Origin: Micromonospora craterilacus
GTDB taxonomy: Bacteria > Actinomycetota > Actinomycetes > Mycobacteriales > Micromonosporaceae
Direction of reading: 5' to 3'
Assembly: GCF_003236315.1 (NCBI RefSeq)
Contig: NZ_POTY01000003.1
Location: 1 to 64,000 of the forward strand
DNA: 64,000 bases
Made by a program: the position numbers and the translations under genes
Part shown: positions 18,701 to 26,814 of the stretch, in pieces
Layout of the letters: every line of letters starts with the position of its first letter
Numbering within the stretch: the first letter of the stretch is position 1
The notes under the pieces: model-generated
Databases searched by the model: none
Told to the model about the DNA's origin: nothing
The model's input: only the letters and a program-made list of their open reading frames with translations

Positions 18701-21594
18701 GCGGTGTCCACTCCCGTCTCGGTGAGGAATCGCAGTGCCAGTGCCGCGCAGAGCTGGTCACATGCCGCAGCGGCCGTCGCGATGTCCGGATCGGCGGCGC
18801 CGTGCGGACGCGACAGCTGGTCGAGGCTCTCGGTGTGGGCGGTGATGTCGACGACCGCCGGCTCGACCCGTTGCCCGCCGGGCTGGTCCGCCCCGGCCGG
18901 AGGCTCGATCCAGATGCGGCGCCGGCGCAGCGGGCGAGCGGGGAGTGGACGGCGGGCCGGTGGTGCGGGTCGCAGTAGCGCCGGTCGGTCCACGTTGACG
19001 CCGGCGGTCCACAGCCGTGCCGCCGTGGTCGCCAGCGACGCCCGTACCGCCCGGGTGTCGCCCTCCGGCCCGGAGGGTGGCAGCACGCTGTGCACGACGT
19101 GCGCCGGCGTACGGTGCGGGTGCCGCAGCGCCAGCGCGCCCAGCGCCGCGCCCGGGCCGACCTCCACGAGCACCGCGTCGTCGAGTCGCAGCGCCTGCCC
19201 CAGCGCGGCGTCGAACCGGACCGGCTCCCGCAACTGCCGTACCCAGTAGTCGATGTTGCTCAGGTCGTCCGCCGATGCTGGTCCGCCAGCTATTCCGGAG
19301 ATCACCGTGATTCCGGCGGCCCGGCGGGTCGTGAGGGCCACCTCCTTGCGGTAGTCCGCGAGGATGCCGTCCACCGCGGGCGAGTGGTACGCCCGGTTGA
19401 CGGGTAGGCGGTGGGTGGTGACGCCCGCTCGCCGCAGCCGATTGGCCAGCGCCGTCACGGCCGCCACCGGACCGGAGACCACGCACTGGTCCGCGGCGTT
19501 GACGGCGGTGACCGTCAGGCCCTGTCCGGGCAGATCGTGGAGGCGGCTGGGGGAACTGGCGACCGCCAGCATCGCGCCGGGCGGCAGCTGCGCCGACAGT
19601 CGGCCACGGGCCGACACGAGACGCAGCGCCTCCGGCAGATCGAACACGCCGGCGACGGTGGCTGCGGCGTACTCACCCAGGCTGTGTCCGAGCACGAGGG
19701 ACGGCTCGATCCCCCAGCCGCGCAACGTCTGCGCGAGCGCGTACTCGACCGCGAACAGCGCGGGCTGCGCGATGGTCGGATCGTCGCCGCCCGCACCTCT
19801 CAACGCGGCCCACAGGTCGACGCCGCATGGCAGCAGGGCGGCGGCGCACGTACGCAGGTGGTGGGCGAGGGCCGGTTCGTCCTCGGCCAGGTCGGCGAGA
19901 GCCGCCGGCAGGGCGCCCTGGCCGGGAAACAGGAACACCACGGGCCGGTCGGAGATCGCGACCGCCTCGGTCCGCCGGTCAGGCAGCAGCTGACGCAGGT
20001 CGCGGTTCGGTGGGGCGGTGTCGAGCGCCGCGGCGGTGGCGTCGGCGGTCTCGGCGACGACCGCGGCGCGGTGCGTGTAGGCGCGCTGCCCGGCCGCGGT
20101 GATCGTCAGTTGCGCCAGCGCGGTGCGCTCTGGTGGCGGGTAGTCGGGCTGGCGTAGCCGCGCGGCGACTCGTCCCCGCGCCTCGGCGAGGGCATCGGCG
20201 TCGCAGGCGGACAGCAGCAACGGTTGCCAGCGCCGCCGTGCTGGCTCCGCAGCCGGTGTCGGGGCCTGCTGCACGACGAGGTGGGCGTTGGTGCCGCCGA
20301 TCCCAAAGGCACTCACCCCTGCCCGGCGAGGCCCGTCGGGCTGCCGCCAGGCGGTGGTGGTGGGGTTCAAGCGGAACGGGGTCTCCGCCAGCCCGAGGCT
20401 GCGGTTGGCCGGCAGGCAGTGCAGGCTGGCCGGCAGGAGCCCGTGCTCGACCGCCAGAATCGTCTTGATCAGACCGGCCACGCCGGCTGCCGCGTCGAGG
20501 TGTCCGATGTTCGGCTTGACCGAGCCTATGGCGCAGTACTGGCGTCGGCCGGTGGTTTCCCGGAAGGCTCTGGTGAGGGCTCTGATCTCGACGGCGTCGC
20601 CGAGCGGTGTGCCGGTGCCGTGCGCCTCGACGTACCCGATGGCGTCGGCGGCGAGGCCGGCGACGGCCTGGGCCTCCGCGATGACGGCGGTCTGTCCGTC
20701 GGCCCCGGGTGCCGTGTAGCCGGACTTCGCCGCGCCGTCGTTGTTCACCGCCGACCCGACGACGAGGGCGTGGACGTGGTCACCGTCGCGGCGGGCGTCG
20801 GAGAGCCGTTTGAGCAGGACGACACCGGCACCGCTACCACCCACCGTGCCGGCCGCGTCGGCGCCGAAGGCACGGCACCGGCCGTCCGGGGAGTAGATGC
20901 CGTCCTCCCGGTAGACGTAGCCCTGGCGGGCCGGGACCTGGAGCGACACGCCACCGGCCAGCGCGAGGTCGCATTCCCCGGCCTGCAGTGCCTGCACGGC
21001 GAGGTGCACCGCGACCAGGGAGGACGAACAGGCGGTCCCCACCGCGATGCTGGGCCCGGTGAGGCCGAGCTTGTAGGAGACCGTCGACGGCAGGAAGTCC
21101 TTGTCGTTGTGGATCAGCAGCGGGAAGCCACCGACCTGGTCGAGCAGCCGACCGTGCGGTAGCAGGTTCCGGATCAGGTACGCGCTGAGTCCGGCGCTGA
21201 GGTACACCCCGACCGGGCGGTCGAGGGTGGCGGGGTCGTATCCCGCCGTGTCGAACGCATCCCACGCCACCTCGAGGCAGATCCGGTGCTGTGGGTCCAT
21301 GAGCTCGGCTTCCCGGGGCGTGAATCCGAAGAACTCGGCGTCGAAGAGGTCGTCACCCTCGAGCACCCCTTCGGCACCGACGAATCGCGGGTCGCGGGCA
21401 CGTCGCGGTTCGGTCCCACGCGCGATCGCGTCGTCCGGTGTCCACCTGGTGATGCTCTCGATGCCGGCGCAGAGGTTCGCCCAGTAGGTGCCGATGTCGG
21501 GTGCTCCCGGAAACCGGCCGGCCATGGAGACCACCGCCACCGGTTCGGCGCCGGCCGGGTCGTCAGCGGCCGGTCGGCTCGGCGTCGTCGTCAT
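15769..21594 (-). CDS. Type I PKS module, KS-AT-MT-KR-ACP
   Basis: Modular polyketide synthase of 1941 aa. KS has GTACSSSL near 190, EAHGTGTPLGD and NIGHLDAAAG. AT has GHSLGEYAAA near 635 and AYHS at the specificity site, which favours malonyl-CoA. A C-methyltransferase has VLEVGAGAGRL near 1111 and GLDVVHATPD. KR has GGLGGIGL near 1550 and keeps SSS and Tyr, although the usual Asn of YxxxN reads His. ACP has LGGDSLVAL near 1883. There is no dehydratase, enoyl reductase or thioesterase. I chose ATG at 21594 because GGAGGTG lies just upstream; the open frame to 21711 has no such site. It overlaps the NRPS by 32 nt. Expected chemistry: a malonate unit, alpha-C-methylated and reduced to a beta-hydroxyl. 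Confidence 0.95.
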   Translation of the reverse strand: MTTTPSRPAADDPAGAEPVAVVSMAGRFPGAPDIGTYWANLCAGIESITRWTPDDAIARGTEPRRARDPRFVGAEGVLEGDDLFDAEFFGFTPREAELMDPQHRICLEVAWDAFDTAGYDPATLDRPVGVYLSAGLSAYLIRNLLPHGRLLDQVGGFPLLIHNDKDFLPSTVSYKLGLTGPSIAVGTACSSSLVAVHLAVQALQAGECDLALAGGVSLQVPARQGYVYREDGIYSPDGRCRAFGADAAGTVGGSGAGVVLLKRLSDARRDGDHVHALVVGSAVNNDGAAKSGYTAPGADGQTAVIAEAQAVAGLAADAIGYVEAHGTGTPLGDAVEIRALTRAFRETTGRRQYCAIGSVKPNIGHLDAAAGVAGLIKTILAVEHGLLPASLHCLPANRSLGLAETPFRLNPTTTAWRQPDGPRRAGVSAFGIGGTNAHLVVQQAPTPAAEPARRRWQPLLLSACDADALAEARGRVAARLRQPDYPPPERTALAQLTITAAGQRAYTHRAAVVAETADATAAALDTAPPNRDLRQLLPDRRTEAVAISDRPVVFLFPGQGALPAALADLAEDEPALAHHLRTCAAALLPCGVDLWAALRGAGGDDPTIAQPALFAVEYALAQTLRGWGIEPSLVLGHSLGEYAAATVAGVFDLPEALRLVSARGRLSAQLPPGAMLAVASSPSRLHDLPGQGLTVTAVNAADQCVVSGPVAAVTALANRLRRAGVTTHRLPVNRAYHSPAVDGILADYRKEVALTTRRAAGITVISGIAGGPASADDLSNIDYWVRQLREPVRFDAALGQALRLDDAVLVEVGPGAALGALALRHPHRTPAHVVHSVLPPSGPEGDTRAVRASLATTAARLWTAGVNVDRPALLRPAPPARRPLPARPLRRRRIWIEPPAGADQPGGQRVEPAVVDITAHTESLDQLSRPHGAADPDIATAAAACDQLCAALALRFLTETGVDTAAGARHRLADLDARLRPLPAYRRLVSYLLDILAEDAVLVRAGDEVVFAERAADPDPDLLAQRLVAGFPAYRGVVELVRHCVRHYRDALREPGAALAVLYPEGRGDFLQRVLGQAGDQRPADDVDRQIQALTRLTDHLTAGHERPMRVLEVGAGAGRLTRQLVTALGSRADYQATDISPMFVAHLRREAERGRAPIRVGLFDVTRDHVAQGYPSGGYDLVVGLDVVHATPDVPDTLRRLTRLLAPGGVLGLVETTATHRWLSMVWGLSEGWWSFADRLRDRTPLLDHDGWRTAVNALPGHRGVVLPEAAAGGDRGDAALILVQAVAGEHQSPPTGLPAALPARQPDMADWCYTPTWRRAPMPARSAVPGTCLLFAAGPLGDRVGEELSARGCQVTVVRPTPGRSTPSSPAANHGDVSVEPGDDEAVRRILASVRPDLVVHAWLADLPVGPAAETSLRDQEYGLHHLLAIARGLGETAAGAVRLSVVTRAAQDVVGGDLANPGQATVYAVTKVVPRELPWVRCDSIDLPEGGDPDRDARHVVGELVADQSRPAVAYRGGRRWLPGFEPARLPEPDRFGDALRPGGVYLVVGGLGGIGLSLAASLASLPATVVLTRRERFPAPEEWTAWLRAHPEDDPTALSIRRLRRMQEAGGQVDIAQVDVTDRAGMRSVVERVVTRHGPITGVIHAAGVPDFGGMIQRRTRDDTVTAAAAKIEGTLSLVAALGDQRPEFVLLSSSIGTVLHHLKFGEVGYLAGHEFLNAYAAHRADDPTAPPGVLAVAWTDWLEAGMWAAAQRRLAGRYAPSSPTALRPDSDILHGITAAEGTEIFRRVLTHRPAPTVIISTQPLDELLAVHAAYTPQAHVALLETMVPVPGARRGPEQPDRHPAPETRTEQVLADLWSELLGFDRLGIDDHFFDELGGDSLVALRMLARVREATGVTLPVAQFFGAPTIRTLAARLDGAQRPEPEDNLAGDDDVLI

Positions 21595-24500
21595 CGGCTT
21601 CACCTCCGCGACGTCTGAGGGCGGCCCGGCGTGCGGCCGCGCGGGCCCGTCCCCGGCCGGCGGCAGCGTCGGACGGCCGGTGAGCGGGTGCGGCGTTGCC
21701 GGCGGCGGCATGCTCGGTGCGGCCCGATCCTTGCAGCCGGTCCGCGAGCGCGGCGATGGTCGGCCACTGCAACAGGTCGACCACCTGCAGGTCGCCGTCG
21801 ATCGCGGCGCGCAACTGACCGTAAAGCTTGAGCAGCAGCAGGGAGTTGCCCCCGAGGTCGAAGAAGCCGTCGTGCACGCCGACGTCCGGCCGGTCCAGGA
21901 CGGAGCACCAGACGCGGGCGATGGTCCGCTCCAACTCGGAACGGGGCGGCACGGCGGTGGTTCGGGCGGGTGCGACGCCGGCGGCGTGCTCGGCGAGCCG
22001 GCGCCGATCCAGTTTGCCGTTGTCCGTGCGGGGCAGCCGGTCCAGGGTCGACCAGGCGGTCGGGGTCATCACCGGGGGCAGCCGTTGCCGCAGGTAGGCC
22101 GCCAGCTCGCCAGGTTCGGGCGGCACGGGACCGGGGACGGTGAACGCAACGAGCCGCTCGTGTGGCGCGGCGGTGTGCACCACCGCGACGTCTCGGACCG
22201 CCGGGTGGTCGCGCAGGACTCGCTCGATCTCCTCGAGTTCGATCCGCACACCCCGCACCTTGATCTGACGGTCCAGCCGGCCGAGGAACCAGATCGTGCC
22301 GGTCCTCCCACGCCGCGCCAGGTCACCGGTCCGGTACAGCCGGTCCCCCGTCGCCGGCCCGAGGTGGTCCGGCACGAACAGCTCGGCGGTGAGCGCGGGA
22401 CGGTGCAGGTAACCCCGGGCCAGCGGCGGGCCACCGACGAGCAGGGTGCCGCGCATGCCGTCGGGCACCGGATGTCCGTCGGTGTCGACAAGCCAGATCC
22501 GCGCCCCGGCGACCTCACTTCCGATCGCGGGGGGCCCGTCGCCGTCGCCCACCATGCCGCTGGTGACGTACGTGGTCGCCTCGGACGGTCCGTAGAGGTT
22601 GCGGACGGTCAGGTCCGGCAGGTGGTGACGCAGCCGGGAGACGAGCTCACGGGGCAACGGCTCGCCGGCCAGGTTGGCGCACCGGAGCCCGGCCGGCAGC
22701 GCGTCGGCGTCGATGAGTGCGTCGAGCACCGAGGGCACCGTGTTAACCAGGGTTGCCTGCGGGGCGGCCGGGTGCGGCGGGAGTGCCTGCGGGCGGTCGA
22801 CCAGGATAACCGCGCCACCGGCAACGAGCGGGGCGAACAGTTCGAAGATCGACAGGTCGAAGCCGACGGAGGTGAGGGCAACGAGGCCGGCGAGCGCGTC
22901 GCGGCCGAACTCCCCCGTCGCCCAGCGCAGGAAGTTGACGGCTCCTGCCTGGGTGATCGCCACACCTTTGGGTAGGCCGGTGGAGCCGGAGGTGAACAGG
23001 ACGTACGCCAGGTTGGCCGGGTCGGTCGGCACCCGCGGCCGGCGGCGCGGCCGACCGCGCGCGACGGTGTCGCCGGCGTCGATGAGCAGGGTCGGACCGC
23101 GGTGACCGGCCTGCGCCGCCAGTGCGGTGGTGGTGACCAACAGCGTCGCCCGGGCCTGCGTCAGCATCAGCCGTATCCGGTGAGCCGGCAGGTCGGGATC
23201 CAGCGGCAGGAAGGCGGCACCGGCTTTGACCACGGCAAGAAGGGTGGCGAGGAGGTCCGGGGTGCGTGGCAGGTACACCCCGACCACCTGCTCCGGTGCG
23301 ATGCCACGAGCCCGCAGCTCGTGTGCGAGCTGGTTCGCGCGGCGATCGAGGGCGGCATAGGTCACCTGTTCGTGGTGACCGTAGACGGCGACGGAGTCGG
23401 GTTGCCGGTCGGCTGTCTGTTCGACGAGGCGGGCGAGGCCGTCTGGCGCGCCGCTGGACTCGATCCGTCGGCGGTACGGCGCGGCCGTGCTTCCGGACAC
23501 CGCGAGGGCCCCGATCGGGCGCTGCGGATCGGCCATGCCCGCCCGCAGCAACTCGCCGACGTGCTGGGCAAAGGTTTCCAGCGTGTCGGCGCGGCACTCG
23601 GCCGCGTCGGCTTCGAAGGTCAGTGCCACCCGGTCGGCCGTGGCGGTGACGGTGAGGCTGAGGTGGTATTTCGCGGCCGGGGTCGGCGGTGGCAGCGACG
23701 TGGTGACCACGCCGGGCAGCCGGGGTGCGGACGGTTCGGTCTGGTAGGTGAGCAGCACCTGGAACAGCGGGGTGTGCCGTGGCGATCGTGGTGGGCCGAC
23801 CACGTCGACGATGGTCTCGAAGGGGGTGTGCCGGTGCTCCACGGCGTCCAGCAGCGTGTCGCGGCACTGGCGGACGAGAGCGTCGAGAGTGGTGGCGGGG
23901 GTGGGTCGCAGGCGTAGCGGCAGCGGGTTGAGCCGGAGCCCGATGTGGGCCAGGTCGGTAGGGGTTTCGCGGAGGCTGACCGGGGTGCCGATGACAAGGT
24001 CGTGGTGGCCGGTGTAGCGGTGGATCGTGGCCGCGAGCCCGGCCAGCAGGGCCATGGCCATGGTGGCGGATCGGTGGCGGGCGAAGCGGCGGAGGTGGTC
24101 CACCTCGTCGGAGCCGAGGATGGTGGTGTACGTGACAGCGGCCGGTGTCCGGGGCCGGCCGGTGGGTGCGGCGTCGGGTGGCCAGATCGAGACGGGAGTC
24201 GGCGGGCCGGACATCTGCCGCCGCCAGAACGTGAGATCGTCCGCCGGTCGGTCATGGTCGTCCGGCGGGTGGACCGGCGCGTCGTCGTCAGTGTCGGAGC
24301 CACCCCGGCCGCGGTCCTCCAGTGTTGCGGGCGGGGGTCGTCCCGCGGCCAGTGCGGCGCTCAGTGAGGTCAGGTCGGCGCTGAGAGGGGCCAGGCTCGC
24401 CCCGTCGAACACGATGTGATGTGTCGAGAAGACCAGGACATGCTCGTCGCGGCGGACGCGCAGCAGGGTCCAGCGGGTGACCGGGCCGGCGGCGAGGTCG

Positions 24501-24835
24501 ATCGGGCGGCGGGCGATGCCCCGCACGACGGCGGGAACCTGCGCGGCGGGCAGTTCGACCAGTGCCATCGGATCAATCGCTCGGCGGTCTACCCGTCGCC
24601 ACAACTCGCCGTCGCGCTCGACGTAGCGGGAGCGCAGTGCCGGGTGCTTGCGCATCAGGGCGACGACCGTCAGACGGAGGGTCGCCAGGTTGAGCAACCC
24701 GTCGATGCGGATCGGCAGGCACACGTGGTATGCCGGGTCGTCCGGGGCGATCCGGTGCAGCAGCCAGAGCCGCCGTTCGGCCGGCGTGACGGCGAGGTCG
24801 TCGGGATCGTCCGGCCGGTACGGCGATCCACCCAC
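21563..24835 (-). CDS. Single-module NRPS, C-A-T
   Basis: A 1090-aa synthetase. C domain with intact HHIVFDG near residue 140; A domain with LFTSGSTGLPKGVAIT near 613 and YRTGDLARR, NGKLDRR; T domain with DLGGNSLLLL near 993. Reading specificity residues by eye against GrsA gives D-L-F-N-N-A-L-T-Y, which resembles Ala codes, so alanine is a tentative prediction. The 3' end overlaps the PKS start by 32 nt, indicating translational coupling, and the pair would add one amino acid then one methylated ketide. A dyad operator lies 33 nt upstream of the start, between it and the ArsR2 gene. Basic, low-complexity tail after the T domain (GRGRARAAARRAALRRR) may be a docking region. Confidence 0.95.
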   Translation of the reverse strand: MGGSPYRPDDPDDLAVTPAERRLWLLHRIAPDDPAYHVCLPIRIDGLLNLATLRLTVVALMRKHPALRSRYVERDGELWRRVDRRAIDPMALVELPAAQVPAVVRGIARRPIDLAAGPVTRWTLLRVRRDEHVLVFSTHHIVFDGASLAPLSADLTSLSAALAAGRPPPATLEDRGRGGSDTDDDAPVHPPDDHDRPADDLTFWRRQMSGPPTPVSIWPPDAAPTGRPRTPAAVTYTTILGSDEVDHLRRFARHRSATMAMALLAGLAATIHRYTGHHDLVIGTPVSLRETPTDLAHIGLRLNPLPLRLRPTPATTLDALVRQCRDTLLDAVEHRHTPFETIVDVVGPPRSPRHTPLFQVLLTYQTEPSAPRLPGVVTTSLPPPTPAAKYHLSLTVTATADRVALTFEADAAECRADTLETFAQHVGELLRAGMADPQRPIGALAVSGSTAAPYRRRIESSGAPDGLARLVEQTADRQPDSVAVYGHHEQVTYAALDRRANQLAHELRARGIAPEQVVGVYLPRTPDLLATLLAVVKAGAAFLPLDPDLPAHRIRLMLTQARATLLVTTTALAAQAGHRGPTLLIDAGDTVARGRPRRRPRVPTDPANLAYVLFTSGSTGLPKGVAITQAGAVNFLRWATGEFGRDALAGLVALTSVGFDLSIFELFAPLVAGGAVILVDRPQALPPHPAAPQATLVNTVPSVLDALIDADALPAGLRCANLAGEPLPRELVSRLRHHLPDLTVRNLYGPSEATTYVTSGMVGDGDGPPAIGSEVAGARIWLVDTDGHPVPDGMRGTLLVGGPPLARGYLHRPALTAELFVPDHLGPATGDRLYRTGDLARRGRTGTIWFLGRLDRQIKVRGVRIELEEIERVLRDHPAVRDVAVVHTAAPHERLVAFTVPGPVPPEPGELAAYLRQRLPPVMTPTAWSTLDRLPRTDNGKLDRRRLAEHAAGVAPARTTAVPPRSELERTIARVWCSVLDRPDVGVHDGFFDLGGNSLLLLKLYGQLRAAIDGDLQVVDLLQWPTIAALADRLQGSGRTEHAAAGNAAPAHRPSDAAAGRGRARAAARRAALRRRGGEADDDDAEPTGR

Positions 24836-24867
24836 GCGGCGCTCCTGACGGCTTCAACCACGAAGAA

Positions 24868-24881
24868 TCCGGTAAACCGGT
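24868..24881. promoter_or_regulatory. Dyad operator B1 upstream of the C-A-T NRPS
   Basis: TCCGG-TAAA-CCGGT, a 5-4-5 inverted repeat with one arm mismatch, in the 91-nt gap between ArsR2 and the NRPS start. It matches the operators at 26689, 28895 and 30235 in sequence and spacing. Confidence 0.55.
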
Positions 24882-24926
24882 TTTCGTCGATGTTAGACAC
24901 GCGGCGAGTGGCGGGACAAGGGCTCG

Positions 24927-25277
24927 TCAGAGCGCGCGGCAGGTGGTGATCGCCGCCTCGTTCTCGCTGAGGAACGTCCGAGCCAGCCTGAGGAACTCCT
25001 GCGCCCTCTCGTCGGCGACCCGGTAGATGAGCCGGCGCCCGCGTCGCTCCACGGTGAGGAATCCACACCAGACCAGACAGTGCAGGTGTTCTGACGCGCG
25101 CGACTGCGGGATGCTCAGCCGCTGGAACAGTTCCGACTGCGACAGCTCGCCATGCTCGATGATCAGCTCGATGATGCTCAGCCGCCGGGCCTCGCCGAGC
25201 GTGCGGAACACGCGGGCGAGCAGCTCCCGTTCCGGTAGTGGCGTGTTGTCGGGGGCGACAGTGGCCGGCCGTCCCAT
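24927..25277 (-). CDS. ArsR/SmtB repressor, CmtR-like (ArsR2)
   Basis: A 116-aa winged-helix repressor. The DNA-binding helix reads LSIPQSRASEHLHCLVWC, with Cys67 and Cys71 in C-x3-C and Cys113 near the C-terminus (AAITTCRAL). These three positions have nearly the same spacing as the Cd/Pb ligands Cys57, Cys61 and Cys102 of CmtR. It is a paralog of ArsR1 (8177-8557), which likewise stands immediately before an NRPS gene. ATG at 25277 is preceded by GGGAGG. It lies between the DUF169 gene and the NRPS-PKS pair on the same strand. I infer that it represses the genes with TCCGG-N4-CCGGA sites. Confidence 0.93.
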   Translation of the reverse strand: MGRPATVAPDNTPLPERELLARVFRTLGEARRLSIIELIIEHGELSQSELFQRLSIPQSRASEHLHCLVWCGFLTVERRGRRLIYRVADERAQEFLRLARTFLSENEAAITTCRAL

Positions 25278-25388
25278 TCGGTCGAACCTCCCGGAGGCGT
25301 CCCGCCGGCGCGGCGCCGGCCGCGGCCTGCATGGCCGTTCGACCGACGCTACGCCATCGGCTGGTGGATGCCTACCAACTGCGAACGG

Positions 25389-26108
25389 TCACGATGCGGT
25401 GACCGCCGCCAGTCGGCTCTGGTAGAAGCCGAGCATCTTGCCGTTGGCCTCGGCGGTGGACCTCAGGGCCGCGGTGAACGACTCGATCTGGTCACCGGGC
25501 ACGACGGCGAGCATCCGGTCGTCGGCGATGCTGGTGAAGGTCCGCATGCCGATGCAGCCGAACGAGAGGGTCGGCGTCGCGGAGCCGAGGGCCAACGGGA
25601 TCGCGGCGCAGGCCGGGCGTCCACCCACCCGGGCCGGGGTCGCCGCCCAACTCGCCGTGCCGATGGCCTCGTTGAACACCATCGCCTGCTTTGGGGTCAG
25701 CCACATCACCACCGCCTTCGGGGTGACGGGAAACGATCCCAGCGGCCCGTAGACGGCACCACCGGCGTTGCCGCCCACCGAGGGAATCTTGGCGCCCTCC
25801 TCAGCGCCCAGGTAGGACCATCCGCACATGGTTTCCACCAGGCCGCCGAGCTCCTGCATGACCTCGGCGGGCATATCGAAGCCCATGACCATGGAACCCA
25901 CCGGGCAGTTGTAGTGCTGCGCTGCGGCCGCGAAGAACACCTCCTGCTCGCCCCGCCGCCAGAAGGCGCAGGCCGAGGGGGACACAGCGGTGGTCGTCTC
26001 GACCCCGTCAGGGACCTGCTCCACGAACGCGACCGCGACCGGCGGCTGCTCAAGGTCGAGCAGCGCGCTGATCTCCGTGGCGGCGTCCCGGTACTGCGGC
26101 ATGGTCAT
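25389..26108 (-). CDS. DUF169 family protein
   Basis: A 239-aa soluble protein with the DUF169 pattern: LEQPPVAVAFVE near the N-terminus, SACAFWRRGE, HYNCPVGSMVMGF and FGCIGMRTFT. Six cysteines, including those in SACAFW, YNCPVG, ETMCGW, RPACAA and FGCIG, make metal or cofactor binding plausible, but the family has no defined reaction that I know. Two in-frame ATGs at 26108 and 26102 compete; neither has a strong Shine-Dalgarno. It precedes ArsR2 on the same strand with a 111-nt gap and follows the terminator-like hairpin at 26198. Confidence 0.85.
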   Translation of the reverse strand: MTMPQYRDAATEISALLDLEQPPVAVAFVEQVPDGVETTTAVSPSACAFWRRGEQEVFFAAAAQHYNCPVGSMVMGFDMPAEVMQELGGLVETMCGWSYLGAEEGAKIPSVGGNAGGAVYGPLGSFPVTPKAVVMWLTPKQAMVFNEAIGTASWAATPARVGGRPACAAIPLALGSATPTLSFGCIGMRTFTSIADDRMLAVVPGDQIESFTAALRSTAEANGKMLGFYQSRLAAVTAS

Positions 26109-26197
26109 TTGATGCCCCGATCATGAGCGGTAGGGATGGACCTGTGCTGGTGACGCTGATGGATCACTTCGGCGCAGATGTGTGCCAGGACCTGAAA

Positions 26198-26229
26198 GGC
26201 TCGACGTGCCCCGTTCGACACGTCGAGCC
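26198..26229 (-). terminator. Hairpin after the 50-aa peptide gene
   Basis: Perfect 11-bp inverted repeat GGCTCGACGTG / CACGTCGAGCC with a 10-nt loop. There is no U tract, as is common in actinomycetes. It separates the peptide gene from the DUF169 gene on the same strand, so the peptide pair is probably its own transcription unit. Confidence 0.7.
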
Positions 26230-26250
26230 ACAGCTACCCGATCGGGCCGA

Positions 26251-26403
26251 CTAAAGCACCACCGACTCGGACGTCGAGTAGTCGACGGACGCGATTTCCG
26301 GGGGACACTCGCTGTCCACCGGCTCCACGTATCCGCCGAACACACGCGCGAGCTCCTCGTCGGTCATTTCGAGCGCCGAGAGCTCCGCTTCAACCTGGGC
26401 CAT
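26251..26403 (-). CDS. 50-aa double-glycine-type peptide, candidate RiPP precursor
   Basis: Encodes a 50-residue acidic peptide. Residues 1-24 end MTDEELARVFGG, very like the helical leader and GG cleavage site of Nif11/bacteriocin-type precursors. The following 26 residues begin YVEPVDSECPPEIASVDYST and end ESVVL, with one Cys, five Ser, one Thr and two Tyr, so they offer modification sites. The start ATG at 26403 is strongly supported by GGAGGTGAGGTT directly upstream, and it is 34 nt downstream of a membrane-peptide gene. A CCAEP-tail radical SAM gene under an almost identical promoter lies 1 kb away. No C39 peptidase/exporter is visible. Precursor status is inference; it could instead be a small regulator. 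Confidence 0.65.
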   Translation of the reverse strand: MAQVEAELSALEMTDEELARVFGGYVEPVDSECPPEIASVDYSTSESVVL

Positions 26404-26437
26404 AACCTCACCTCCTTCCGGCCGCCTGCCACGGCTG

Positions 26438-26647
26438 TCATCGCAGCCGTGCGAACTGGACGACCAGCCCGGCCAGGACCAGGAACAGCAGCAGCAGAAC
26501 AAGCCACAGTGCCCGGAACACGGCGGGCCGGACTCCGCGCGGAAAAATCTCAGGACGCTGCGCCGCCGGCGGTGGGACGGCCTCGGCCATCGACGCCAGG
26601 CGGGTTGATTGCTCGGGCAGCACTCCCACCTCCCGTGCCATCGCCAC
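26438..26647 (-). CDS. Small one-helix membrane protein
   Basis: A 69-aa protein with a Pro-rich N-terminal half (AVPPPAAQRPEIFPRG) and one strong hydrophobic segment, ALWLVLLLLFLVLAGLVV, followed by QFARLR. Start is GTG at 26647 (VAMAREV), with an ATG two codons later as alternative. It is the first gene of a two-gene unit with the 50-aa peptide and lies 42 nt from dyad operator B2. Not recognised as a family. It could anchor, export or protect against the peptide. Confidence 0.6.
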   Translation of the reverse strand: MAMAREVGVLPEQSTRLASMAEAVPPPAAQRPEIFPRGVRPAVFRALWLVLLLLFLVLAGLVVQFARLR

Positions 26648-26688
26648 AATGACGTTCTTCGTTGCGGGCGCTCACCGATACGGAACCT

Positions 26689-26702
26689 TGCGGAAAACCG
26701 GA
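26689..26702. promoter_or_regulatory. Dyad operator B2 within the membrane-peptide promoter
   Basis: TGCGG-AAAA-CCGGA, a 5-4-5 repeat with one mismatch. On the minus strand a consensus -35 TTGACA ends just before it and TTCCGT follows at 17-nt spacing, so the dyad fills the promoter spacer. The ankyrin gene starts 113 nt to the right, so this could also serve the divergent direction. Confidence 0.6.
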
Positions 26703-26814
26703 TGTCAACACCCGGCCGGACAGGCCTGCTCGCCTCCACGTGCAACTGGCATCCGGTTCTCCCGATACCTACGATGTCCGAAAGGTACGTGTGCACAACC
26801 ACCGGGAGCACATC

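Noticed and set aside
21595-21711. N-terminal extension of the PKS
   Set aside because: The 39 extra residues are low-complexity and inside the NRPS gene; a strong ribosome site stands directly before the ATG at 21594.
25360-25380. CATC...GATG dyad upstream of ArsR2 as a further operator
   Set aside because: Arms and spacer do not match the 5-4-5 consensus, and similar short pairs are frequent by chance in this DNA.
26662-26814. N-terminal extension of the ankyrin protein
   Set aside because: No ribosome site, crosses the dyad promoter, and has no family resemblance, whereas GTG 26815 has GGGAG at good spacing.
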